DNA of 64,000 nucleotides from Datura wrightii (lineage: Eukaryota; Streptophyta; Magnoliopsida; Solanales; Solanaceae), in assembly GCA_035772735.1 (NCBI GenBank), contig JASDFA010000016.1, positions 147,014,501 to 147,078,500 on the forward strand, given 5' to 3'. This document shows positions 33,391 through 45,342 of the stretch, piece by piece (position 1 is the stretch's first letter; every line of letters begins with the position of its first letter). A program made the translations under genes and the position numbers. Below the pieces are notes generated by a model. The model worked only from the letters and a program-made list of their open reading frames with translations. It had not been told where the DNA came from and ran no database searches.

Positions 33391-35910
33391 TGTCACGCCT
33401 CGCCCTGGGGGTATGACTGGCACCTAGTGCCCTAGTAGGACCTAGACTGCTATCTGGTGACCCAAAGCACATCTGGTGCCTGGCTGGCTCTACCTCTCAT
33501 TCCTGGAACAAAAGGGCTATATAACGGCTGTAAACACAGCCTCCGGCCAATAGGGGTATAGCCACCTGCACCTGGAAAACAGCTAACCAGAAACACACTA
33601 CTACAGGGGAACCTATGCGGGCCGACAAGGCCACCATGCTGTCTAGTTCTCTGTAACTTAACAATGGCACGCTAAATAATTACGTGACCGGCAAGGTCAC
33701 CACTACTGACTGGTTATGGCCACATACGGCCAACAGGAACAGAAATAAGAAATAACTATAACAAGCTGCACGGCCTCACACGACCGGCTCGACTGACCAC
33801 AGGGAAATATATACAGACTGCAAGCCTCTAGGAATAATAATAGAAATGATCGGGACAAGGCCCTGACCTACCCGTACTGTACAATAAAAGAAAATGAAAT
33901 ACACCTCTGGAATTCAGACTCCAGATGACAGGAGCTGAATACTCAATAGCTGACTGGAATCATGAGGGATCGCCTCCTCATCTATGAGTACCTGCAGGCA
34001 AGTAATGCAGCAGAAAGTAGCTGAGTCTATCTAGCTGAGGATAACTTGGGAGAGTTTATTTATTCTATAGCTAAATTGAGCGTACCTGATGACGTGTCGT
34101 CCTCCTGTCTATCAGTATCTAATAGCACATATAGGTATACATATAAGTACACACAATACCTGACCGACCCCCATAAGCCGGAAGGTGCCAACCAACACAC
34201 AATCTATTTACCCCTACTCGGGTCTAAACCAACCAAAAATAAGTCACTCCACTCATCTGATAACTGTGAGCTCCTCCTACCGGTCCCCTTGGGTACGTAG
34301 CTCAGGCCTTGGCCTCTGACAATAAACTGTGTCTGAGCCCGAAGACTCCTGCCTCTAGGCGCAAGTGTACACGGGGTGTGTAATAAAAACTGCACCTGGG
34401 TGCAAGAATGCAACAGGGTAATTTTATAAAAATCTATATCTGAAACTGCCCCCAGCCACAAGCGCACACAGAGCGTTCTGCCCCTGTAAACACGGTGGAT
34501 TGGCTCTGCGCAGAGTAAACTGAACTACCCCTGCAAGCAGGGTGGTCTGGACCGTATTATCATGGTGGTCAGCCATCATCGTCCTCTAGGCGAACGGCAT
34601 CGCCCAGCTGGTGGCGGTATCTGAATCTGGTATTGACACAGCTATAACACAGGGGCGGTGGGGATGCTAAAAGGGTGCCCACATGCCACAACAAGTCTCA
34701 ACAAACAAATAGCACATAGAAATAGCAAGCATGTATAACTGAAAAGACTATCTAGAATCTAACTTCTTATCCTGATCTGTTTCTATACTTAACTGATTAT
34801 ACTGATTCAGAAATCTTTCTTTAACTGTTGGCTAGCCTGTAGCCTATATTCCATCTGTCTGAATGGCTAGTCTATAGCCATAAAACTGTCTGTCTATCTG
34901 GTTTTACTTTACTAGCTTTTATTCTGAAAGTCTGTCTCTTTTTATTCTACAACATGCTTGCTATTCACATAATAGGCTGTACTGAATCTGAATTACTAAC
35001 TTACCCTTGGGCACATGCTTTTCTAACATTCAGACTGAATATGATATCACAACGCGAACTAGGTTTACTGAACTTGCACAATACTTAACATTCAACTTCC
35101 GGGAATTCTACTACGGAGTTTACTGTGCTATACAAGGCTAAAACTACTAACTTGCCGAAGAAACTGGCTTTACATACCTTATCCTCGAACTATCCGTATG
35201 TCGGACGAGGCTCGGCCAATACTTCAACTATTTCTCCCAACTGCATTCATAAATATGTCAATTAATACTAAATATAGCTTTATTCTAAAGAACAACGTCA
35301 CTTTCGATATAATTATAGCCTAAACTTAGGCTTATCGAAAGATGGTCAAAAACTCGCTATTTTTCCAGAGGTCCAGAAGGGAGAAATATTCACTTCACAG
35401 CTAGGAACACATCGACACTATTTTGGAGCAATTCTACTTACCTTAGCTCGATAGCTCGATGATTCGTCGACCGTATTTCGCGAAACTAAATCCGTAGGAA
35501 TGCTCCTTGCTGCTAAATACCTCGGTACCTGAGGTTAATTCGAGTTTGGACCGCGTTTGATGGCGTAACTGGAAGGAAATACCTCAAAACCTCACGCTCT
35601 CCTCTGTTTCTCGCGACTTTTCTCGAAATTATGTGAAGTTAATGAAATAAATCGAAGTTGGAGGTGTTATATAATTGGGACTTATAAGTCGCATTCAGTA
35701 ACTGCGATTTATAAGTCGCATTCAACAAATGAGATTTATAAGTTGCATTCCTGGAATGCAATTTATAAGTCACATTTTTTCTTGCGACGCGCCGACTTGG
35801 CGCTTGTCCGATCTTTCCTCGGGCCTTTTTCTAGAATGTATGGTTTTCAAATACTCTTAAGCAACACGCGAATAGGCCATCTATATGCTGGAAATTTAAG
35901 AGGTGTAACA
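33391..35910 (-). repeat. Element I 3' LTR
   Basis: Aligns along its length with 40142-42795. It lacks 96 bp present there (equivalent to 40766-40861), with GCAG at both edges of the missing piece. A TTATATAA box is at 35668-35675. Palindromic 27-bp units are at 35677-35784. Confidence 0.9.
35677..35784. repeat. 27-bp palindromic units in element I 3' LTR (four copies)
   Basis: Four tandem units contain GACTTATAAGTCGC or variants such as GCGATTTATAAGTCGC. Spacing is 27 bp. They lie just upstream of the reverse-strand TATA box. The partner LTR has five units. Confidence 0.85.
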
Positions 35911-35954
35911 TTCTCCCCCCCCTCCCCCCCGTAAGAACATTCGTCCTCGAATGT
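35911..35954 (-). repeat. Element I purine tract and hairpin
   Basis: On the reverse strand the hairpin ACATTCG-AGGA-CGAATGT (35954-35937; seven pairs) is followed by a run of G with a single A, ending GAGAA directly at the LTR. This is an unusually pure G polypurine tract. Confidence 0.85.
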
Positions 35955-36189
35955 AAATTGCTATATAGAGGACTACTCAATTAGCTTAACTTGTTCTTAG
36001 GAAAATTTCGACAAAGTTTCCCCTGTAATATGGACTATCCTAAAAAACCTGAAACACAGAAAAGTCCAATACAGGTACTCCACACGATACTACAAGATTC
36101 ATTTGATAGCTAAACATCAATCTCTCTCACTTATATATAAACAACTGTAAGGTACTGCATAGGTAACAATACTGACATACCTGTCGCCT

Positions 36190-37852
36190 AGCTAGGCCTG
36201 GAGTAAGTGAGGATATCTAGCTTTCATATCTTCCTCCGCTTCCCACGTCATCTCTTCTTGGTTCCTGTTACGCCACAATACTTTGACAGACGCAATATCT
36301 TTAGTTCTCAATCTGCGAATCTGTCTGTCTAGGATAGCTATTGGAACCTCTTCGTAGGCTAGCTCTTCTGTAACCCGGATATCCTGGACTGGGACTGCTC
36401 TGGACGAGTCTCCTATGCATTACCTCAACATGGATACATGACCGGATGAACGGATTCTAACTCTGGAGGCAAGTTCAACTTATCTGCCACTTGGCCTATT
36501 CTTCGACGAATCTGATAAGGCCCAACAAATCTTGGACTGATCTTACCTTTCTTGCCGAATTTCATCACACCTTTCATTGGGGATACTTTCAAAAATACCC
36601 AGTTATTCACATCGAATTCCAGGTTTCTGCGCCGCACGTCTACATATGACTTCTGGCGGCTCTGTGCAGTCAGTAGGCGTTCTCTGATAAGTTTTACCTT
36701 CTCCTCTGACTGCTGAACAATGTCTGGCCCAATCAATGCTGATTTTCCTATTTCAAACTAGCCAATCGGCGATCTGCATTTTCGCCCGTATAAAGCCTCG
36801 AAAGGCACCATCTGGATAGCTGAGTGATAGCTATTATTATAAGCAAACTCGATTAGGGGCAAATGCTCAACCCAGCTACCACCGAAATCTAACACACACG
36901 CTCGCAACATATCTTCGAGCGTCTGAATTGTGCGTTCCGCCTGTCCATCTGTCTGAAGGTGGAATGCTGTGCTCAAATTAATCTGCGTTCCCAGACCTTT
37001 CTGAAACGACTGCCAGAATCTAGCCGTAAACTGTGCTCCTCTGTCTGAAATAATGGATACTGGTACTCCGTGCAACCTGACAATTTCTCGGATATACAAC
37101 TCCGCATAATCTGGCCGAGAAAGTAGTTTCCACTGGCAGGAAATGAGCTGATTCAGTCAATCTGTCAACTATCACCCATATAGAGTCATGTCCATGTTTA
37201 GTACGGGGTAATCCTTCCACAAAATCCATATTTACTTCTTCCCACTTCCAGAGAGGCACAACTATGTCCTGAGTCAAACCGCCTGGTTTCTGATGTTCTG
37301 CTTTCACCTACTGGCAGTTAGGACACTGGGCTACGAATTCAGCAATTTCTTTTTTTTTAATCTAGCCACCAGTAGTTTTCTTTGATATCATGGTACATTT
37401 TTTTGTCGCGCCAGGGTGGAGAAAATAGTTGCTGGCGCAGTGCACCTCATTCATGATCTGATGGCGGAGGCCTAAAACATCTGGAACACATAGACGGTCT
37501 TTACAACACAGCACTCCATCCTCTATTATTTGTGAATTTGGCGCTTCCCTTGTAGGATTCTGTCCTTAATCTAGACCAGGTCAGGATCTGCATATTGCCG
37601 TTCTCTTACCTCCACAACTAAGGACGACACGACGGTGTTCTGGATTACCGCTCTGTTGTCCTTCATTTCTATCACACGAACGGCTAAATTGACCAATTGA
37701 TGTATCTCCCTGACCAACTCCCGTTGCTCGGGTTGCACATACGCCACACTCCTAATAGATCTATAGCTAAGAGCGTTTGCTGCTCCATTACCTCTTCTTG
37801 ACTGATATAACATTTTCATACTTAGAGAGCTCGACATATAATTGACGGTCAT
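36190..37852 (-). pseudogene. Element I integrase, chromodomain and RNase H tail
   Basis: Reading right to left: an RNase H tail at 37852-37571 (GNGAANALSYRS in place of the usual A-D-A-L-S-R motif); an integrase zinc region near 37340-37290 (FVAQCPNCQ then a stop, VKAEHQKPGG); the catalytic core at 37307-36758 with [33 protein letters not shown] and [16 protein letters not shown], so the D,D(35)E pattern is present; a C-terminal KFGKKGKISPRFVGPYQIRR; and after a break at about 36423 a chromodomain (36380-36190) with YEEVPIAILDRQIRRLR, SVKVLWRNR and TWEAEEDM. A frameshift lies near 37110. Integrase inserts the cDNA; Tekay chromodomains are thought to bind histone marks of heterochromatin. Confidence 0.85.
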
Positions 37853-40141
37853 ACTGGCTTGTCTTGCCGAAGAGATCGGCAGGTAGTTTACAGGCGTAGC
37901 TAGAGCTTATCTGGCCTTCCGGCCACATGCTAAGGCTACTTGTTGCTGGGATAACCTGAACGACCGTCTGCGCACCTTGTGCCTTTATATGATTAGAGGA
38001 TCCTGATATTGATCATGACCTCTAATGATCTAGCTGCATAACCTTAAATAACTGAATAGTTGGGTTGAATGACCCGAATGTGGTAGTAGTCTAACAATGC
38101 TCTAACTGTTCTACTTGAATACTTATAGTTCATGCATAACTGCAGACTTGTGGGCATCTAATTGCTTTGTTATTTTGCTTGAACCACTGTAAGGCTGGGC
38201 TTAATCAAACTTACTCCCAGGCGATCAATCTCTGGATCTTCACGGGGAGTCTACTGATCTCCTGGTCATAATAAACACTGTGCTAGCAGGGTACTATCAA
38301 TTTCTTACGCCTTGTGTGTATCCACTTGGATTTATACTGCTATTCTGGGGAATTCTCGGTCTTATGAGCTATTCTATAAATACTGGCCTTCTGCTAGGGC
38401 TCTGTATCTGAATATCTTACGAGAACCAGCTGAAGTACTAGTCTATCACTGACTACTGATGTGGACCCCTTTCTTAGGGTGCCCACGAGATTGTCTGACT
38501 TGCGGGGTATTCCTTGTAATGACTGCTAGGTTGACTAAGGTCGACTCTCACCTACAAGGCTGGGAAAATGATGTATGGCCACTTAACATACTGGAACAAT
38601 TCTAGTATTGCTAATCTCTGAAGTATACCTATTCAGTCTCTAATTCTGGTTCTGGCACATGCGCTAGTGTTATTGATCTTTAGAGATGCTTCCCTGCTAA
38701 TACAGGTGCCAGCTGGTCGGTAGACCGTCTAACTGCGCCCTTATCATCTAATTACCTGATTCAGGTTACTAACTCTTATAAGCTTCTAAAACCTAGATCT
38801 GGAAACAACATATAATTCTATTAACTTAATAACTAAGAGCTGAGATAGTTTCTATGGATTCATACGTAAATCACACTTAACTTGCCCCTTCTTTTCGCTT
38901 TTCTCTTTTTCTTCTCTCTCTTTTCTCTTTTTATTTTTGGCAAGGGGTCCTGCAATGCAATTTGTATATACTTCCCAGCACTAATATGCATCTGTGTGAT
39001 TGTAACCCCTATTAGCAGCTGCTCACAACATATTTATTATCTACACAGATATATATTAATAAATACGTACAATACATACTGAATTCTGTAGTGATACGTA
39101 ATCTCTGATACACTTTGCTAAATTTCATATTGTACATGATATACTGCTTCTATGGTCTAATAATACCTCCTGCCTTCTCTTAACATTTCATTGTATTGTC
39201 ACCCCATTCTGAAAGTAACAGACATAAACACCTTAGTTATTGTCTGCTGTTTGAAATTCCGCCACTCTTGCGATGTGGGGTCAACGTTCGAATCTTGTGG
39301 CCTTACTTGGCATTTTATTGAGTGCCCATGACTGTCTGCTGGGCCTTATCTCTAGGCCACACTAGATTAAATTCGCTGTATCGGTAATTTCTTAACTTCC
39401 CCATAAGCGAACATACTGCACCATTCTGGACCACAATCTTAATGTCTTCTAACTGTTAGTCCGAGGCTTAGTCCGTAATACGATATTCTATCAATTTGGG
39501 GGTGATTCTATTTTCCCCACAAAATTTAGTATTCCTTCTTTCTCCCCTCATCTCACTTGAGCTAAGCTCTGGGGTTCAAGGTACCTGCCTTTCGTTGTTA
39601 ATGAGATTACTGATCAAGCCTCGGCCTATACTTCTTCTGGCTTATAGTCAGGCCCATCTGATTCACATGACCTCTCTATCTTTCGATGTCACAACTGGAT
39701 CATAACTATAATCTTACAGGTATGTCTTGCTATCTGTTAGCATATATGGCGGACTTGGCCTTTTTCTGACTCGAACTTGACTATTACTAGGCATTCATCA
39801 CTCGCAGGTCTTTTACCCCTACTTCGGGTAAGCTAACAGTCTTACTTTCTCTTTACGCTCACTAACACTTACTGGAATTAATCAATCTATCTTCACTTAC
39901 TGCTTGTTTTGGGAAGCCTCACCTCAATTCTTATGCCCTATTACTGTACTGGAATCAAGGTCAAGAGGTAGGAATAACCCTTTTCTTGTTGCAACAGATA
40001 GAAACATATAACTGTACCACATAAGAAAAGATGTGTTTGGCATTCCTGCATTTCCCTCTCTTTCTCATACTTATCTACTAGTCTGACCTTGTCTGTAATC
40101 TTAATCAGATCTTATATAGCTAATAAATAAATCAACTCATA
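37853..40141 (-). other. Element I interior of unknown nature
   Basis: The 2.3 kb where gag, protease and reverse transcriptase should be. I find no domain on either strand. It is moderately AT-rich, with a pyrimidine patch at 38880-38940. A tRNA-like GTTCGAATC word occurs at 39286-39294. No primer site adjoins the right LTR at 40142. It may be foreign filler or a diverged noncoding interior like that of LARD elements. Confidence 0.4.
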
Positions 40142-42795
40142 TGTACATTATACCTGCCCTGGGGGGTATGACTGGCACCTGGTGCCCTAGTAGGACCTAG
40201 ACTGCTATCTGGTGAGCCAAAGCACATCTGGTGCCTGGCTGGCTCTAACTCGCATTCCTGGAACCAAAGGGCTATATAACGGCTGTAAACACAGCCTCCG
40301 GCCAACAGGCGTATAGCCACCTGCACCTGGAAAATAGCTAACCAGAAACACACTACTATAGGGGAACCTATGCGGGCCGACAAGGCTACCATGCTGTCTA
40401 GTTCTCTGTAACTTAACAATGGCACGCTAAATAATTACGTGACCGGCAAGGTCACCACTACTGACTGGTTATGGCCACACACGACCAACAGGAACAGAAA
40501 TAACAAATAACTATAAAAAGCTGCATGTCCTCAGACGACCGGCTCGACTGACCACATAGAAATATATACAGACTGCAAGCCTCTAGGAATAACAATAGAA
40601 ATGATCAGGATAGGGCCCCGACCTACCCGTACTGTACAACAAAAGAAAACGAAATACACCTCTGGAATTCAGACTCCGGATGACAGGAGCTGAATACTCA
40701 ATAAATGAATCGAATCACGAGGGATCGCCTCCTCATCTATGAGTACCTACAGGCAAGTAATGCAGCGCCCCACTAGGCGTCAGTACCACAGGTACTGAGC
40801 AAGTAAAGCAACTGAAATACACAACTGAATGAATAACAATAGTAACCTGGCATATAAGCAGAAAGTAGCTCAGTCTATCTAGCTGAGGATAACTGGGGAG
40901 AGTTTATTTATTCTATAGCTAAACTGAGCGTACCTGATGACGTGTCGTCCTCGTGTCTATCAGTATCTAATAGCACATATAGGTATACATATAAATACAC
41001 ACAATACCTGACCGACCCCCATAAGTCGGAAGGTGCCAACCAACACACAATCTATTTACCCCTACCCGGGTCTAAACCAACCAAAAATAAGTCACTCTAC
41101 TCATCTGATAACTGTGAGCTCCTCCTACCGGTCCCCTTGGGTACGTAGCTCAGGCCTTGGCCTCTTACAATAAACTGTGTCTGAGCCCGAAGACTCCTGC
41201 CTCTAGGCGCAAGTGTACACGGGGTGTGTAATAAAAACTGCCCCTGGGTGCAAGCACGCAACAGGGTAATTTTATAAAAATCTATATCTGAAACTACCCC
41301 CGGCCACAAGCGCACACAGAGTGTTCTGCCCCTGTAAACAGGGTGGACTGGCTCTGCGCAGAGTAAACTGAACTACCCCTGCAAGTAGGGTGGTCTGGAC
41401 CGTATTTTCATGGTGGTCGGCCATCATCGTCCTCTAGGCGGACGACATCGCCCAGCTGGTGGCGGTATCTGAATCTGGTATCGACACAGCTATAACACAG
41501 GGCTGGTGGGGATGCTAAAAGGGTGCCCACATGCCACAACAAGACTCAACAAACAAATAGCACATAGAAATAGCAAGCATGTATAACTGAAAAGACTATC
41601 TGGAATCTAACTTCTTATCCTGATCTGTTTCTATACTAAACTGATTCTTTACTGATTATACTGATTCTGAAATCTTTCTTCAACTGTTGGCTAGCCTGTA
41701 GCCAATATTCCATCTGTCTGAATGGCTAGTCTATAGCCATAAAACTTTCTGTCTATCTGGTTTTACTTTACTAGCTTTTATTCTGAAAATCTGTCTCTTT
41801 TTATTCTACAACATGCTTGCTATTCACATAATAGGCTGTACTGAATCTGAATTACTAACTTTCCCTTGGGCACATGCTTTTCTAACATTCAAACTGAATA
41901 TGATATCACAACGCGAACTAGGTTTACTGAACTTGCACAATACTTAACATTTAACTTCCGGGAATTCTACTATAGAGTTTACTGTGCTATACAAGGCTAA
42001 AACTACTAACTTGCCGAAGAAACTAGCTTTACATACCTTATCCTCGAACTATCCATCTGTCGGACGAGGCTCGGCCAATACTTTAACTAATTCTCCTAAC
42101 TGCATTCATAAATATGTCAATTAATACTAAATATAGCTTTATTCTAAAGAACAACTTCACTTTCGGTATAATTATAGCCTAAACTTAGGCTTATCGAAAG
42201 ACGGTCAAAAACTCGCTATTTTCCAGAGGTCCAGCAGGGAGAAATATTCACTTCATAGCTAGGAACACATCGACACTAGTTTGGAGCAATTCTACTTACC
42301 TTAGCTCGGTAGCTCGATGATTTGTCGGCCGTATTTTGCGAAACTAAATCCGTAGGAATGCTCCCTGCTGCTAAATACCTCGGTTCCTGAGGTTAATTCG
42401 AGGTTGGACCGCGTTTGATGGCGTAACCGGAAGGAAATACCTCAAAACCTCACGCTCTCCTCTGTTTCTCGCGACTTTTCTGGAAATTATGTGAAGTTAA
42501 TGAAATAAACCGAAGTTGGAGGTGTTATATAATTGCGACTTATAAGTCGCATTTAGGAAATGCGATTTATAAGTCACATTCAGTAACTACGATTTATATG
42601 TCCCATTTAACAAATACGATTTATAAGTTGTATTCCTAGAATGCAATTTATAAGTCGCATTTTTCCTTGCGACGCGCCGACTTGGCGCTTGTCCGATCTT
42701 TTCCCGGGCCTTTTTCTAGCATGTATGGTTTTCAAATACTCTTAACCAACATACGAATAGGCCATCTATACGCTGGAAATTTACGGGGTGTAACA
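40142..42795 (-). repeat. Element I 5' LTR
   Basis: Right edge is exact (TGTAACA, then GAGGA). The left edge, TGTACATT at 40142, is approximate because the first 10-15 bases differ from the partner. It contains the 96-bp block absent from the 3' LTR, an 11-bp insertion near 41643, and one additional 27-bp unit. TTATATAA is at about 42525-42532. Confidence 0.85.
42535..42669. repeat. 27-bp palindromic units in element I 5' LTR (five copies)
   Basis: Units start at 42535, 42562, 42589, 42616 and 42643. The first is GCGACTTATAAGTCGC plus spacer; the first 16 bases are a perfect palindrome. Confidence 0.9.
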
Positions 42796-42800
42796 GAGGA

Positions 42801-43601
42801 ACATGCCGCTCAATTGAGAGTAGTGCTTCAGACTCTCAATGATCGCCAATTGTATGCCAAGTTCAGCAAGTGCGTGTTTTGGTTTGACTACATAGCATTT
42901 TTGGTCCATGTGGTAGTGAGTGAGGGCATAAAAGTAGACTCTCAGAAAATTGAGGCAGTGAAAAATTTTCCTAGACTGGCGAATCCTTTAATATTCAGAG
43001 TTTCTTTGGTTTAGCTGGCTACTATCGGAGATTTGTTGAGGGTTTGTCATCCATTGCAGCACACTTGACCAAATTGACTCAGAAGAAGGTAGAGTTCCAA
43101 TGGTCGGAGGCTTGTGAGAAAAGCTTCCAAAAGTTGAAGGCTCGACTCACTTCAGCACCAGTGTTGACCCTACCTGAGGGTACCAATGGTTTTTTGGTGT
43201 ATTGTGATGCTTCGAGAATCGAACTTGGGTGTGTGTTGATGTAGAATGCGAAAGTGATAGCATATGCCTCAAGATAGTTGAAAGTCCATGAGAAGAATTA
43301 CCTAACCCATGATCTTGAATTGGCCACAGTGGTATTCGCCTTGAAGATATGGTGACATTATATTTATGGGGTCCACGTGGATGTATTTATGGATCACAAG
43401 AGTTTACAATATGTGTTCACGCAGAAGGATCTCAATATTTGGCAAAGGAGGTGGTTGGAGCTACTGAAGAACTACAATATAAGTGTCCTTTACCATCTGG
43501 GTAAGGCTAAGATGGCAGCGGATGCACTTAGTAGGCTCTCTATGGAGAGTGTGTCCCATGTGGATGAAGGAAAGAAGGAGTTGGTGAAACATGTACATTG
43601 A
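42801..43601 (+). pseudogene. Element H reverse transcriptase end and RNase H
   Basis: Coding resumes after I with [20 protein letters not shown] and AKFSKCVFW, the C-terminal palm/thumb of reverse transcriptase. A frameshift near 43000 is followed by HLTKLTQKKVEFQWSEACE and the RNase H start (FLVYCDASRIELGCVLM, then a stop at 43242). A second block at 43377-43601 has FMDHKSLQYVFTQKDLNI, RRWLELLKNYNISVLYH and AADALSRLS. The RNase H acidic residues D (CDAS), D (MDHKSL) and D (ADALS) can be placed. Confidence 0.85.
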
Positions 43602-43659
43602 CTCGCAAGGTTGGGAGTTAGGTTGGACAACTAAACCGATGGTGGTGGTGTTGTCCAGA

Positions 43660-45070
43660 ATGGGTCAGAATCATCCTTGGTGACTGACTTGAAAGCTAGA
43701 CAAGATGAGGATCTGACTTTGGTAAAGCTGAAAGAAGTCGTTCGAAGTTCGAAGGTGGAAGTCTTCTCCCAAGGGGGAGATGGTGTGCTTCAGTACCAGG
43801 GTCCTCTATGTGTTCAGGATGTAGATGATTTGAGGATTCGGATTATGCATGAGGCTCATGGAACTAGGTACTCTATTCATCCAGGTGCCACCAAGATGTA
43901 TCATGATTTGCGGGAAATATATTGGTGGAATGGCATGAAGAAGGATATTGCAAAATTCGTAGCCAAGTGCCTGAACGATCAGTAAGTAAAGGTCGAGCAT
44001 CAAAGGCCGGGAGGCACACTTCAGGATATTTGCATTCCCACTTGGAAGTGGGAATAGATTAATATGGATTTTATTACAGGCCTACCTCATACTCGTCAAC
44101 ACTATGATTCTATTTGGGTTGTGGTAGACAGGTTGACCAAGGCTGCACACTTTTTACCAGTCAAAACTACGGATTCGACGGAGGATTATGCCAAACTATA
44201 TATCCGGGAGTTGGTTCGATTTCATTGAGTGCCTCTGTCTATCATTTTAGATTGAGGTACTCAATTTACCTCTCAATTTTGGCGGTCTTTTCAAAATGGG
44301 CTTGGGACTCAGGTAAACTCAGCACAACATTTCATCCGCAAACAGATGGTCAAGCATAGAGGACAATTCAAACTCTCGAAGACATGTTGAAAGCTTGCGT
44401 GATGGACTTTAAAGGTAGTTGGGATGATCACTTGCCCCTGATCGAGTTTTCTTACCATAACAGATATCACTCCAGTATCCAAATGGCACCGTTCGAGGTT
44501 CTCTACGGGCGGATATGTAGATCATCCATTGGATGGTTTGAGGTTGGTAAGGCAGCTATGATAGGGCCACATTCAGTTCATGAGGCTATGTGACGGGCAA
44601 AAACCCGCTCAGATCCATCAAAAGTCCTATGCGGATGTAAGGAGAAGGGTGTTGGAGTTCGAGGTGGACGATTGGGTGTTCTTGAAGGTATCTCCCATGA
44701 AGGGAGTAATGCGGTTTGGGAAGAAAGGAAAACTCAGTCCCCATTATTTTGGTCCTTACCGAATTGTTGTAAGAGTTGGCAAAGTGGCGTGAGTTGGAGT
44801 TGCCTTTGGAGTTATCTTCCGTGCATCCTATGTGTCAAGTATCACTTTTGAAAAAGTGTTTCAGTGACCCAGCTCTAGTTGTTCTAGTGGACAGTGCTGG
44901 TGTGAGAGACAGCCTTAGCTATGAGGAGGTTCCGGTGGAAATATTGGATCGACAGGTTCGGGGGTTAAGGAATATATAACTAGCTATAGTTAAAGTATTA
45001 TGGAGGAATCAGCATGTTGAAGGAGCTACGTGGGAGGCCGAAGTAGATTGATGGCTAGATACCGACATTT
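43660..45070 (+). pseudogene. Element H integrase and chromodomain
   Basis: The zinc-binding region at 43870-43985 has HPGATKMYHDLREIYWWNG and KFVAKCLNDQ; the second cysteine of the CxxC pair is replaced. The core at 44060-44370 is frameshifted: DSIWVVVDRLTKAAHFLP is in one frame and the region of the second aspartate is interrupted by stops. A conserved C-terminal part follows: [16 protein letters not shown] at 44465-44512 and MRFGKKGKLSPHYFGPYRI near 44710. The chromodomain at about 44920-45050 has SYEEVPVEILDRQVRGLR, a stop, then VKVLWRNQHVEGATWEAEVD. Tekay elements carry this chromodomain after integrase. Confidence 0.85.
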
Positions 45071-45307
45071 ATTCTCTACCGGCTCAGTTCCAACTTGAGG
45101 TATCAGTTTTTGCACTTAGACTCTATTTAGTTCTCATGTTCAGTTCATGTGTTCAAGTTTCCGTTATGTGTATGGATGTGTATGCGAAGCATGAAGTCAG
45201 ATCAGCTATGTGGCTTCAATCGGAGGTAGTCATTCCGTTAGTTTTCAGTTTAAACGATTAGTATGTGAATATGATAATTGCATGTTTCTATTTTCTACTC
45301 TTTTCCT

Positions 45308-45342
45308 ACATTCGAGGATGAATGTTCCCAAGGGGAAGATAT
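45308..45342 (+). repeat. Element H hairpin and purine tract
   Basis: ACATTC-GAGGAT-GAATGT (45308-45325) is a hairpin with six pairs and a G-U pair, followed by AAGGGGAAGATAT next to the LTR start TGTAATG. Confidence 0.85.

Larger units (their letters stand above)
33391..42795 (-). mobile_element. Element I: Tekay-like, internally truncated
   Basis: Target duplication GAGGA (33386-33390 and 42796-42800). It reads TGTTACACC at the right end and its left end is TGTCACGCC on the forward strand. LTRs are about 2520 and 2654 bp, the interior about 4.2 kb. Only integrase, chromodomain and an RNase H tail are recognisable; gag, protease, reverse transcriptase and the primer site are missing. It interrupts H a few codons past the reverse-transcriptase active site. 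Confidence 0.9.

Noticed and set aside
39241..39370. SINE or tRNA-like segment with a GTTCGAATC box at 39286-39294
   Set aside because: Only the B-box word is convincing. No clear A box at the right distance, no cloverleaf, and no poly(A) tail with flanking duplication.
42535..42669. CRISPR-like array
   Set aside because: The 27-bp units are contiguous degenerate palindromes inside a plant LTR, without unique spacers.
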